DNA from: Dryocosmus kuriphilus
Lineage: Eukaryota; Arthropoda; Insecta; Hymenoptera; Cynipidae
Length of the DNA stretch: 64,000 nt
Assembly: GCA_038277395.1 (NCBI GenBank)
Contig: CM076192.1
Coordinates: 201,066,161 to 201,130,160 of the forward strand
Reading direction: 5' to 3'
Position numbers and translations under genes: made by a program. Within the stretch, counting starts at the first letter, position 1; each line of letters opens with the position of its first letter. Below the pieces are notes generated by a model, which saw only the letters and a program-made list of their open reading frames with translations, had not been told where the DNA came from and did no database searches. Positions 38,301 to 50,300 of this stretch are shown piece after piece.

Positions 38301-41300
38301 ATTCGGGGCGCCTGTCTTTGACACCGAGACACTTGAACAAACGCGTAACTTTTTCACGATTTCCCACCGACTATTTGGTGACTCTCGTCTGAAATCTAAA
38401 AAATCACGCGATTTGTGATTGTCTCGCTTACAATGTCAGCATTTTTTATTCGTCTGTGGCTGCTCTTTGTCAGGCTCTGTCGTAGACACCTGATTATCCG
38501 CGGTCGCGCAAACCACCGCTGTTTTCGACGCTATCGCGTGCCTCCTCGTTAATTCCTTTCCTCTTATAAGCCTACTTTCTTCGGAAGAGATAAACGACGC
38601 TGCTGCCAGATCAACGAGCCCTGAATCTGAAAATTCGTTTGCCGTTTCTAATATTAGTTCAGAAAGCTTCTCAAGTTTTGTTTCATTACCGCTATCTTGG
38701 TTCTTCTTTAAATCTTTGGCGAAAGCCATTTGTATATAACCCGGTAGTTTAGCTGCTGCGGTTTTCCATAGAGAAGGTTCTGTTAAATAATTCTTTAAAT
38801 ATAATGACTTAAAGGCGATCAAAGCGTTGTTCAGGTCCGTAGCAAAACGCACGAGGTTTTCCTCTCTGTCTCTTACCGAAGGCAATTCGTTTATATCCCT
38901 CGTGATTCGCTCGGCTATCACGGTGGGATTGCCGAATTGCAGTTTTAGCGAATTAATGATCGCCCCAGCTGTTCCGATAAATAGCAAAGTTTTATTTTTC
39001 TCTCTTGCTACACCGGATATGGCTCTTTGCAATCGCGCCACATTAACGCTGTCTGAGTACTCAAAATCTCGCGTGGAATCGTGAAACCGTTTTTCAAAAA
39101 GTACCCACTCAAGAGGGTCTCCACTGAATTGAGGCAACTCTTTGTAAATGGTCGGTCGACCCCAAATTCGCGACCCGTTTTCGCTAGCAGCAAAGTTCCT
39201 TACCTTCCTTAAATTTTCTAAAATCGCCTGCGCGACAGAGTTATTTGGGGCTATGGTCGGGACTTCGCTTACAGTAGTTCTGCGATTAGCCATTGCGCGG
39301 TTATTATCTACTGACAATGAGCGGGCGTGCGCCCTCCTACCTTGGTTTAAATTTTGCTGCTCGTCGTTCTCTTTTTAGCTAATGTCTTCCTCGGGTCCTT
39401 TGATGTTCCGTTGATCAAGATTTCGGATGTTCGTTTTTCGAGCAACGCTTGGCGGAGGCTGATCTATCACGATCATGGTTTCTTCAACTTGGTTTACTTG
39501 AGGCCGCGGTTGCACTTCCACAGTGACCAGCGGATGTAGTTCACCAGCCCTTGTGGCGATCGTCTGGCACGTATTCCTCTTTCCAACGGTTTTTGAAGCT
39601 GTTCCTTATTTCCAGCCTCGCTGCCCTTTGTTGCCTCCTTCGCCGGAGCAGCTCGTAGTTTTGGCGGGGCCATCGATAAGTCAAATCGCTTAGGATGTAA
39701 ACTAATCCCTCGGAAACGCTCCATGTTTATTTCCACTCCTTCTATTATTCGCAGTTCCTCACCCGGGGCTCCAAATGTTCGGGTCGAGGCATGAGTAGAA
39801 ATAAACACTCACAATTGACACTTAAAAACTTGAGACTTTATTAAACAATTTGCTCACTCTTCACACAACAACTTATACAACTAAATTACACTATAAATCT
39901 GCTCGACGTAAGTTGAGCTGAAACAAGGGTCACATAAAAAAAATTACAAGAGTTGTTATTTAATTTCCGCGAATTCACAATGTATTTATTGCGACGCAGC
40001 AGTGAATATTTAAGTAAAATTAACACGAGGATTTTAGCAACGATTTGGCAAACATACAATTACTTCTCGCAAAACAATTAAAACTCGCAAAATACAAAGG
40101 CGGAGAACGCAAGCGAAAAGAAGGTATCTGAGTGGCTCGGAAGTCGGACGGAATCTGAACGAGAGTTCTGCTGCTTGAATTAAGGGTTCTCTTTCGCTTT
40201 GCCGAAATTTTATCACTCTCTCTTGCTGCTATCCTCCCCCGCTTGAGCCCCGAAGGCCCGTGGGCGTAGCTTTTCCAAGCCCCTTTTAAATTGCGTGCCG
40301 TCTGCTATCCCGCTCCTGTCTCGAGGAGCTTTTGTGACCTGGCTCCATTGGTGGCCCATGACCCCTTAATTCGTCAACGAGGAGATAGGAAAACCTACCT
40401 CCAAACTTTTCCACTTTGGGGGCTTGTGAATCCTAAGTTGCATTATTGGCACAGAGCACGTGAGTTCTTTTAATCAATTTATTAAACGCTCATGCACTTG
40501 CGCGTAATCTGAGGGCGGTGATAGCGACCTTGCGGATGCATCTTTCTCGTTTTGCACGGGCACTGCAAGGTTGAGGGGTGTTTTTGCAATTATTATTTGT
40601 ACTATTCTGCAAATCTCTCGCAAAATTATGTCCGGCGCCCGAAAATTTTACACATTCCCTTCGCCAACACAATCCTGCTGTTTTCTCACTCATCCATTCT
40701 CTATTCCATTATTCGGAGCTTCGCTTTACGCATGATTCTCAAGTCTCGCACCCGTCCGAAATCCAAGCAACCATGGATAGTTTCCTTTCGCCCGCGCATA
40801 ACTGCTTTCGGAGCTCGGGACTTAAATCTATCTGCCGCTCGCATTTCACTGACTTTCTACCTTAAACCATTGCAGCTCGCCGCACGTACCAAAGATTAAA
40901 GGTTCCGATGAGCGAAGTATATATTTCTTTTCATTATATTTTACCTAGCATTATTGCGTCGACTAAATTTATTATTCGGATTAAAAGTTTATGTCATTTC
41001 AGTATTATTTTTGCTGCAAATACAACAATATTCAAAAGCTGTTTACAGTTTGAAATACAATCAATACAAAATTTGTTCATTTTAACATTACGAACTTTGC
41101 AGCCACGCTCGCCGCTCAAATTTCTATGCCGCGCTGCAAAAGACCTTCCTGTCTCACTTTCTCTTTTTTCCTTGGTTTTCGAGGAGGCAAACGAAACACG
41201 AAACTCAGATGGTGAACACTTCTAAATTTCTTGAAAGTGTTTACAATCCCTTTCCAGCGACCCTTTGGTCGTAAACCTTCCCTGATGTCGGTCCGTCGGT

Positions 41301-44300
41301 TAAAAGCTTTTACTTTTCTAATATTTCGAACCAGGATTAGACTGGGGCCTCAAAGCATCACCCTGGCAGATGTTTTAAAATCGTTTACTAAATAACCTTA
41401 TGGTCTCGACGAAGCAATCCGCTTGAGCTTAAATTACTTCCTAGTGAAGAAACAAAAATAAATTTGTGGTCATCACAATGGCCTCTCGGAACACTGGTTG
41501 TGACATCTTAAATTTTAAAAATGTTATTCGGCTCACTGACTCCCATCAATGTCTTTATTTAATCAAAAAAATTTTAACTACCTATTTGTTCTTTACCAAT
41601 TCTTATGTCTTCGATCAATGTAGCTCGTGATTATTTTGCTATTTACATAATGTCTTTTTAATTATTCTTTGTGATTGTGCATGATTGTTCTTTTAAAATA
41701 AAACTCTAGCCTAAAGAGGTTGGAATATCCCTAGCCAACGAAACGTTGCTGCATCAAAATTAATGAACATAAGTTATTATTTACGCCTTGCGATTCATTG
41801 ATAATTTATAATTCAAATTCAATAAGGAGGAGACCATTATAAAAAAATTTTGTATCTAATAATTATAATATTATTGTGTCGGAGAAATTTCAAATTATTC
41901 AATATCAAGCAATTATAATTTTCTTTAGACCAGGACCTTCTGGCCTGTAGATAAATTAGGAGTAGGATCACCGAGAAGATTCATCTTATTTTCATTGGTT
42001 AAATAAGTATTCGTTAGTTTTAATCAATTCACCTAGTTAGGACACAATAATTGTTGAAACGAAAAAATAAATTACTCGTCTGTAGTTTATCCATCTTTCG
42101 TTTCATTTCTTTTAGTTTCTTAACATTATTTATTTCTATACTGATTTTTGTATAAGGGTTTTTCTGCAATCATTGAAAATTCATAAGAATTGCATTAAAT
42201 AGAAAAATCATTATAATAAAAATACGTCTTGTACGCACAAGTCTTTACTGTCTATTTTAGATTGTATTTTAAACACTTTTTTAATTACGTGAGATAACAA
42301 ATCCATCTGGCGTTACGAAATAATCTAGTTCGGCTCCTCTCTGTCCGTAAAGGTGTCGGGCAACTGATTCTGTAAAAAGCATCGAGATTTTATATTTAAG
42401 AGATTTTTCAACGAAAACAATTGTACTTTTGTACCAACTAATGAAACCTATAGTCGTTTTCAAAATATATGGTTTGTTGGCAATTCCTGTCGTTTATTTT
42501 ACGGAAAAATTTGATTTTTGCGCTCTCTTTTACTTAACAAAAGCATCTTTTTCGAACTGAATATCTGAAATTCAAAAATGAAGAACAGAGTTTCGCTGTT
42601 TTTGAGAAAAATTGGTGAATTCGCTTTAAAAAAAAGTTACTATAGTCAAAGGAGTAGATTAGCCCACATAAAATTAATGCCTTGTCTTTATTATGTCAAA
42701 ATAAATATTTATATATTACATTCTCATCGCAATGAGAAGGTATTAGTGTTATGTGAAAAATGTCTTTCGCGAATATCACCAAATCTCCACGTTTTGAGTC
42801 GCCCTGCGTGAGAAAAGATGGTTTTTAAGACGGAGTCTGTCTCTCTATTGTTATTGATGTCGTAGCCATTGTCGTTGTCGTCGGCGTCTGTTACTCGATA
42901 ACTTTTGAAAGAATCTTCAGATTGAATTGCGCTTTCTGCAGAGTCCAAATGGAAAGGATGAGTTCGCTAGCTTGCAAAATATTTTTTATTAAACATTTTT
43001 TGACGAAATTCACGGTTTCTGCTTTAATCGAGAAAACGCTATTAAAAACCAAAAATCAAATTTCCCGCCAAACTATGCAAGATACGAAAAAAATTATAAA
43101 AGACGAGGTTGTTCAGCTTGAAAAATTCTACAGATTTGCTCCCAATATTTTTTCGAACGGATATGTGGTTTTTAAGTTGTGAAAGATGTTATTAAATACA
43201 AAAAAAATTCACTTTTCAGCAAAACTATGGGAGATACGAAAAAATATTAACAAGCAGAATTGTTCACCTTGGAAAGAGCTGCAAAATTTAGTTATAAAAG
43301 TCATCGTTTTACTTTTAAGAATCGAAATCCTGCATTGTGAAAATTTGGAAAATCGCAAAGAAACTTTACTAACATACAATGTGTTTAAAAAAAATGTAAT
43401 TGTCGAGCGCGAAGAGCGAGTGTCATGGTGAAAATGTATTCCTCAAGGTCGATAGAAGCCTTAAGCAAAATAATTTCTTTTGAAATTTTTAACAAAATGT
43501 TCAAATTTAATAATCTCGTTAAAAAGAGGTGGTTTGAAATATTAAGATCCACGTAACGAATACAGAGCACGATGTGCAAAGACCAAAAGCACCGGAGCGA
43601 AAAGTGCGAGGCTTATATATATCGGAGCGCGAAGCGCGACGACGAGCAGACCGCGCGCCCTAGGTGCGCTCCTACTTCGTGCGAAGCACGCCATGAGAAT
43701 GTGCCTGCGAAGCGCGCAGATCTTACATATAATATATATATATATATAAATATGGAATTTTTAAAAACGAGTGCAATATGTGACCGTCCGACCAAGAAAC
43801 ATGATTTTTCAATCAAAGGTGAATTTTTTACAACACAGAATAGTCTTGAACCAAAAAAATTTGAATTTTCAACCAAAAATAAAAGAATTTTCAGCCAAAA
43901 ATGTAATAGTTGCATTTCTAATCATAAGTGATGATTCTTCAACCAAAACGTTGAAATTTAATTTGACAGAATGAATTATCAACCAAAAATTTGATAGTTA
44001 GGTTTTTAACCAAATATAAAAAAAAAACAGAAATGGAACAGCTAAATTTTTAACCAACAGTGGTTGAATGCTAAAAACCAAAAAATCGGCCCGGTTCGCG
44101 GGCACATTCTCATCCCGCGCTTCGCGCCAAGTATGAGTGCTCCTAGGGCGCGTTGTCTGGTGGTCGTCGCGCTTCGCGCTTCGATATATTCAAGCCTCGT
44201 GCTTCGCGCTCAGATGCTTTTGATATTTGCACATCGTGCTGGGTACTCGTTACGTGGGTCTTAAAATTTCAAACCACCTCTTTTTGACCAGATTATTAAA

Positions 44301-47300
44301 TTTGAATTTTTTATTAAAAATTACAAAATAAATTATTCCACTTAAGGCTCTATCTACCTTAAGGAATACATTCTCATCATGACAGTCGCGCTTTGCGCTC
44401 GACAAATAAATTGTTTTTAAACACATTGTAGATTGGTAAACTTTTCTTGTGATCTTCCAAATTTTCACAATGCAGGATTTCGTTTCTTAAAAGTAAAACG
44501 ATGAGTCTTATCAATTAATTTTGGAGCTCTTTCCAATTTGAAGAATTCTGTTTGTTAATATTTTCCCATATCTTGCATAGTTTTGCTGAAAACTGATTTT
44601 CTTTATATTTCGTAACATATTTCACGAATAACTCAAAAACTACGCGTCTGATAAAAAAAATTAGTAAGTTTGTAGATCTTTTTAAGCTGAACGACTTTGT
44701 TCATTCTAATTTTTTTCCTATCTTGCACAGTTTTGCGGGAAATTTGAATGTTTAATTTTTAATACCGTTTTCTCGATTAAAACATAAGCCGTGCATTTGA
44801 TCAAAAAATGGTTTAAATAAAATTTGTATATTCTTTTAAGGCGAAAAATGTTGCTCTCGACTGTTTTTTTATCTCGCATATTTTAACCGGAAAATGGAAT
44901 TGCTTGCTTTGTGAAAACAGTTTCTGGTGGATAAAACCATAACCACTGGTCGAAAACCGCTGGTTAACGAACCCGTTCTTTCTTTTTGGACCCTGAAGAA
45001 GTGTGCCAAAGGGCAATCCAATCTGATGATTCTTTCAAAAGTTATGGCGTTAACAGACGCCGAAAACAACGACAATGACAACAACAACAGCAGCAACAAC
45101 AACAACAACAGACAGAGAGACACCGTTGTAAAAACCGTTTGTTGTCACTCAGAGTTTCTCAAAACGTGGAGATTTTGTGAAAGCTGCGAGAGTCAAATTT
45201 TGCATAGTACCTTCTCTGACGAAAATGTAGAAAAAAATTAACATTCATTTTAGCAAAAAGGAATACGAAACAAAATTAAAAAACTGAATTTTCATGTAAA
45301 TTCAATTTTCAGTAGAAAGACATTGATTCTGCAGAGAAGATTGTAATAGTTGCATATTTAACAAACAACAAAGTTAAAACAAGAATAGAACATCTAACTG
45401 ACTGCAAAGTCATTTCTTTGTGGACAATTCAAAAGTTTGGTTGAAAATTAGCCTATGTGTGATCGAAAATCTATTTTGTTTAATGAAGCTTCCTTTTTTT
45501 ATTGTTGATTCAACTATTTTTAACTGAAAAATAATATTTTTGGTTTCGTGAGGCAACTACTATGATTTTTTTCAGAATTCATTTTTTTGGGTAAGAACTA
45601 ACCTTCTTAGTTGAAATTCAAAACTGTTTTCTCAGAAATTCAAAAAGTTAGGTAAAACTTCACTTTTGTTAAAATTTTTTTCCTATTTAATCCTGTTAGG
45701 TGTAAGTTTGACTTTTATGTTGAAAATGCCTTTGTTTTGATATGATAATTCTACAGTTTTTTTTTTTTAAAAGTAATTTTTATTTTTTCAGGAATCAATT
45801 GTACCTGTTTTGGTTGAAAACTAATCTGTCATGGCTGAAATTTCAATACTTTTGTTAAAAAATTTATCCTTTATTGAAAAATCAAGTTTATTTGTTGAAA
45901 TTTCAGCTTATTCGCTGAAAATAATACTTTTTTGGTAAAAATTCCTTTTTCTTGCGTGAAAATTCGACCATTTTTTTACAAACTGGTATCTTAGTTTCGA
46001 AATTGAACTATTGCCTTGAAAACTAACTTTTTAGCAATTGAACTATTTTTGTTAAAAATTTAATTATTTTGTTGAAAGTGCAATATTTGGGCCGGTAAAG
46101 AACCCAGTAAGGAATATTCTCTAAAATAAACAATGGCTATTCATATAAACAAACGTTTTAAACAACAACAAAGAGATTATATTAGTAACAATTACATATT
46201 TGTAAGCTATTAAAGTTAAAGTTTCAAGAAAAGAATTACGTTTCAAAAAAAATTAATTAAATCGAAACGAAAAGAAAAAAATAAAAAGATGGATTTTCAA
46301 CAGGATAGTTGAATTTGTAACTGAAAGAAAAAGAATTCACAACCAAAATCGTAAATATTCAATCTTCAACCAAATATTTCGGTTTTTCTTAAAAACAAAG
46401 GATCAATTGTCAACAAAAGATTGTTCAATTACTACCAATCAAAAAAAAGGAAATTTTTAAAAAAGTTGAATTTTGGAAAAGGAAGATTATCTTTGAACCA
46501 AAAATAGTTCAATTTACAACCAAAAACATAATTTTTCGATAAAGCTTAATACTTAACAAAATCCGCGAATTTCAAAAAAAGAAAATAGTTAAAATTTCAA
46601 GCCAAAAATTTTAATTCTCAATAAAGAGTGAAATAGATAAATTTTTAATAAAAGAGATTAATATTTAGCCAACAGCAGTTAAGCTTTGAGCCAAAAAATA
46701 TGATTTTCCAACAAAAGATCAATTCCTAAAAAAATCCATGGCTTTCTAAAAGAATAGTTAAAATTCCAACCAAAAAAAGAATTTTAAAGTACACGAAAAG
46801 ACATTTGCAAAAAATTATAAACAATATCTGCATTTTTGTCTTAAGAAACTAATTTTTTACAAAAAATTGCATTTTACATACACAAAAGTTTTCAACTAAA
46901 TATGATTAATTCTCAAACAAAGATGTGAAACCTAACTTAAATAGAAAAAAATTCTTCTATCCAAATGTAAATCGTTTCTATGGAGTTATTTTAATTTAGA
47001 CATATTTTTGCCGCTCATTATCCTTATCAAAATTATAAATCTTCGGTTTATGACTATTTTATTCATTAACTACTATTTATTTTATATTGTAGTTTAATAA
47101 ATTTTAAATACCTATAGGCGACCTGTGTTGAGACGATGATCCTGAAAGAAAAAAATAGCGATTTTTTATTAACGAATTTTTTCAAGGAACCCAAAATTGT
47201 ACTTTCGTACTGGTCAGTTTAAGCTATTTCATGTTATGTTGCAAAATTTTCACCCTAGATCAATATTTTTCAACCAAAATCATGAGTTCCTTCAGAAAAA

Positions 47301-50300
47301 TTTACATGCTTCAACAATTTGAGTTTATGTTAAGGAATTCCGAATCTTCATTTTGTCAATCTAACCTCAAGAAAGTCCATTTTTGCACTGGGTTTGCGAA
47401 AGGCGTCTATTTTATGACATGCTAGGTGATGTGCTTAGTTCAAACATCTTGATTTCTGTTGAAAATTCCCAAACATAACATCGTATGTTTTAAGCCGAAG
47501 TATTCGTTTTTTTAATTTCGAAACAATTAAATTTTTAACAAACAAGTGCATTTTTAATAAAAAATGGTCATATTTTCATGAAAAGCAAATGAATTTTTAA
47601 TGCAATATTTTAATTTTTAAATAAAAATAGACCAATTCTTAATAAAATAGTCTAATTTTCAACTAAAGGAATGAATTCTCATTCGAAAATGGTTGAATTT
47701 TCAATCGAAAAAAATGATTAATGAAATGTTTTAAATTACACGAAGAGAAATTTCCAGAACACTATAAGCCACGTTTGTATTTTTGATATAAAAATTAAAT
47801 TTTCAACAATATACTGAACTTTTAATAAGAGAAAAAATCTCAAATAAATATGGTGAAATATAAACGAAAATGCAGAAGTTGACTTAAAGCACAAAAAGAA
47901 TTTTCCATCCAAAAATATATATGCTTTTATGGGGATTCATTAATATGGTCATATTACTGCCCCTCATTAACGTTTTCAAAGCTTTAAATCCTGGGCTTAT
48001 GAGTATTTTATTAACAAACTACTTCTTATTTTATATTTTATTTTGAATAATGTTTGAATTACCTCTAAACCAACTTGGTTGAGAAGATGATCCTGAAAGA
48101 AAATAATAGCGATTTTTTATTAACGAATTTTTTCAACGAATCCAATCGTACTTTCGCACTTGTAAGCTTAAGCCATTTCAGGCTGGTTTTGGAAATTTTC
48201 GCTCCAAGTCAATACTTTTCTACCAGAATCATCAGTACTTTTAGAAAAACGTACAAGTTTCAATATTTAAAGGTTATGTCAAGGAATCCCGAATCTCCTG
48301 TAACGTGTTGCGATTCACGTTTTATTTTATCACGTTAAAACAACGCTCATAGATATATACAATAACTACTTTACCGACCAGCGCGATTAATTTGAATTAG
48401 TAGGAATCTGAAACACACATTTAGCGAGATATTTAGAAAATTATAAGCTAATATTTAGTAACACGGAAAGATAATAGAAACTTGAGAAATTCACTTGGTC
48501 CCTTTCTCACGCTTTGAAAATTCCAGAAATCAAAACGAACCGTAGAAAATTACGATATCCGGGCAAGCCACGTCCAGCGTATAACTAAACATCTGCAAGT
48601 TGTAAACTTGAGAAATTCGAAGCAGACCACCCTCAATTTTAGAACCTTTGATCTTTCCCATGTAATAAAAACGACAGGAAATATACTCTGTTACTCAAAA
48701 TGGGTCCCTGGTCCTTTTCAGAGTTCGGTCCTTGACTTTTATAGCTTTCCAAAATCTCAGTCAACTTTCACGAGAACCACTTAAATTATCGCCACACATG
48801 TTTGGGATTAACCCACCCAGGGGCCTTGGCTACGCAACTTCGACCCTTCCGGCCATGCTAAGAAACGGGCTCTTGTTTCGAGTTTCTCAAGTACCACCTC
48901 TGGTTGGAAACTGTCTCCGAACGAACTCCCCACTCCAGCGACTTACAGGCGTGACTCGTGCCCCGTGGGCCCCTTGCGTTAGAAAGAGAAAACTTTTTGT
49001 GGATAGATTTTAGAGCTGCGATTGGCTAAACTGGGGTGGATCGCCGCCCTCAACTCGAACTGACCCAGCGATGTCGCGGGGTAGCGCAGCCACCACGAGA
49101 GGCAAAGAGTCAGTCGCTCGTCGATTTTCCTTTGGTACACTTCACTTATTTTGAAAAGCAAAAGACATTTTTTGTAACTTAGAATCTCCCGGTTCGGACG
49201 CGTTCGCGATTCAACGAGAGTTCGGTGAAATAGTTGTTAGTGCGTGACTCATAATTTAAATTGATAATTGAACATGATTATATTAAATAACTTGATTTTT
49301 CAATTAAATTGTACTTGTGTTTAGTGTTTTCTTTCGCTACCATCCGACATTTCAGGAGGTCGTTTTAACGGCCGTCATGCAGCAGCGATCCCGAACGAGA
49401 AAATACATTTTAATTTGAACAACGTAAGTTTGAACATTCGCGCTTATGTCGGCCATTTTGAACTAAGTGCGGACGTAACACTCCATTTTGTCAATCTAAC
49501 CTCAAAGAAACCTATTTTTCCATTGGGTTTGCGAAAGGCGTCTATTTTCAGTCATATTACGTAATTATTTTGTTGAAAAATCTTAATTTCGGTTGAAAAT
49601 TCCCAAACTAAACCTCGAATGGCATAAGCCAAACAGTTAAAGCGCTTAAGTTAAACACTGAAGCGAGCAGTTAAATTTTCAAGGAAAAATTGAATTTATG
49701 ATCAAAAATGCCTATATTTTCCACAAACAAATGAATTTATAATGGAATATTTTAAGTTCTAACTAAAAAAGAACCAATCCTTAATAAAATAATCGAATTT
49801 TCAACTAATAGAATGAATTCTCTGTCGGAAACTTATAACTGACTTAAACTAAAAAAAAATTTTTTTTAACCAATAGTAGTTGAATTATCAACCTTGAAAA
49901 AGTATTCAAAAACCAAATGTGAATTATTAACAAAATCCATGTATTTGCAAAAAACTAGTTACATTTTTAACTAAAAAGGGTGACTTCTTAGTCAAGAATC
50001 GGAAAAGATAAATGCATAAAAAAAATTAATTTAGTAAAAAAATATTTGCAGTTTTAATAAAAAAGCATAATTCTCCGAAAAATGTTAATTCTCAGAAAAA
50101 TCCTGAAATTTGAAAAAAAAAAGTAGTTGAAATTCGACTCAAAAAATTATTTCTCAAACAAAAATGAAAGAGATAAATTTTGAATAAAAGAAAAGACTAA
50201 ATTTTTGCGAAAATATTTGAATTTTCAACCAGAAAGCATGACTTTTCAAGAAAAGATTAATTCTTGACAAAATTCATGACTGTCCAAAAAGAATTAAAAA

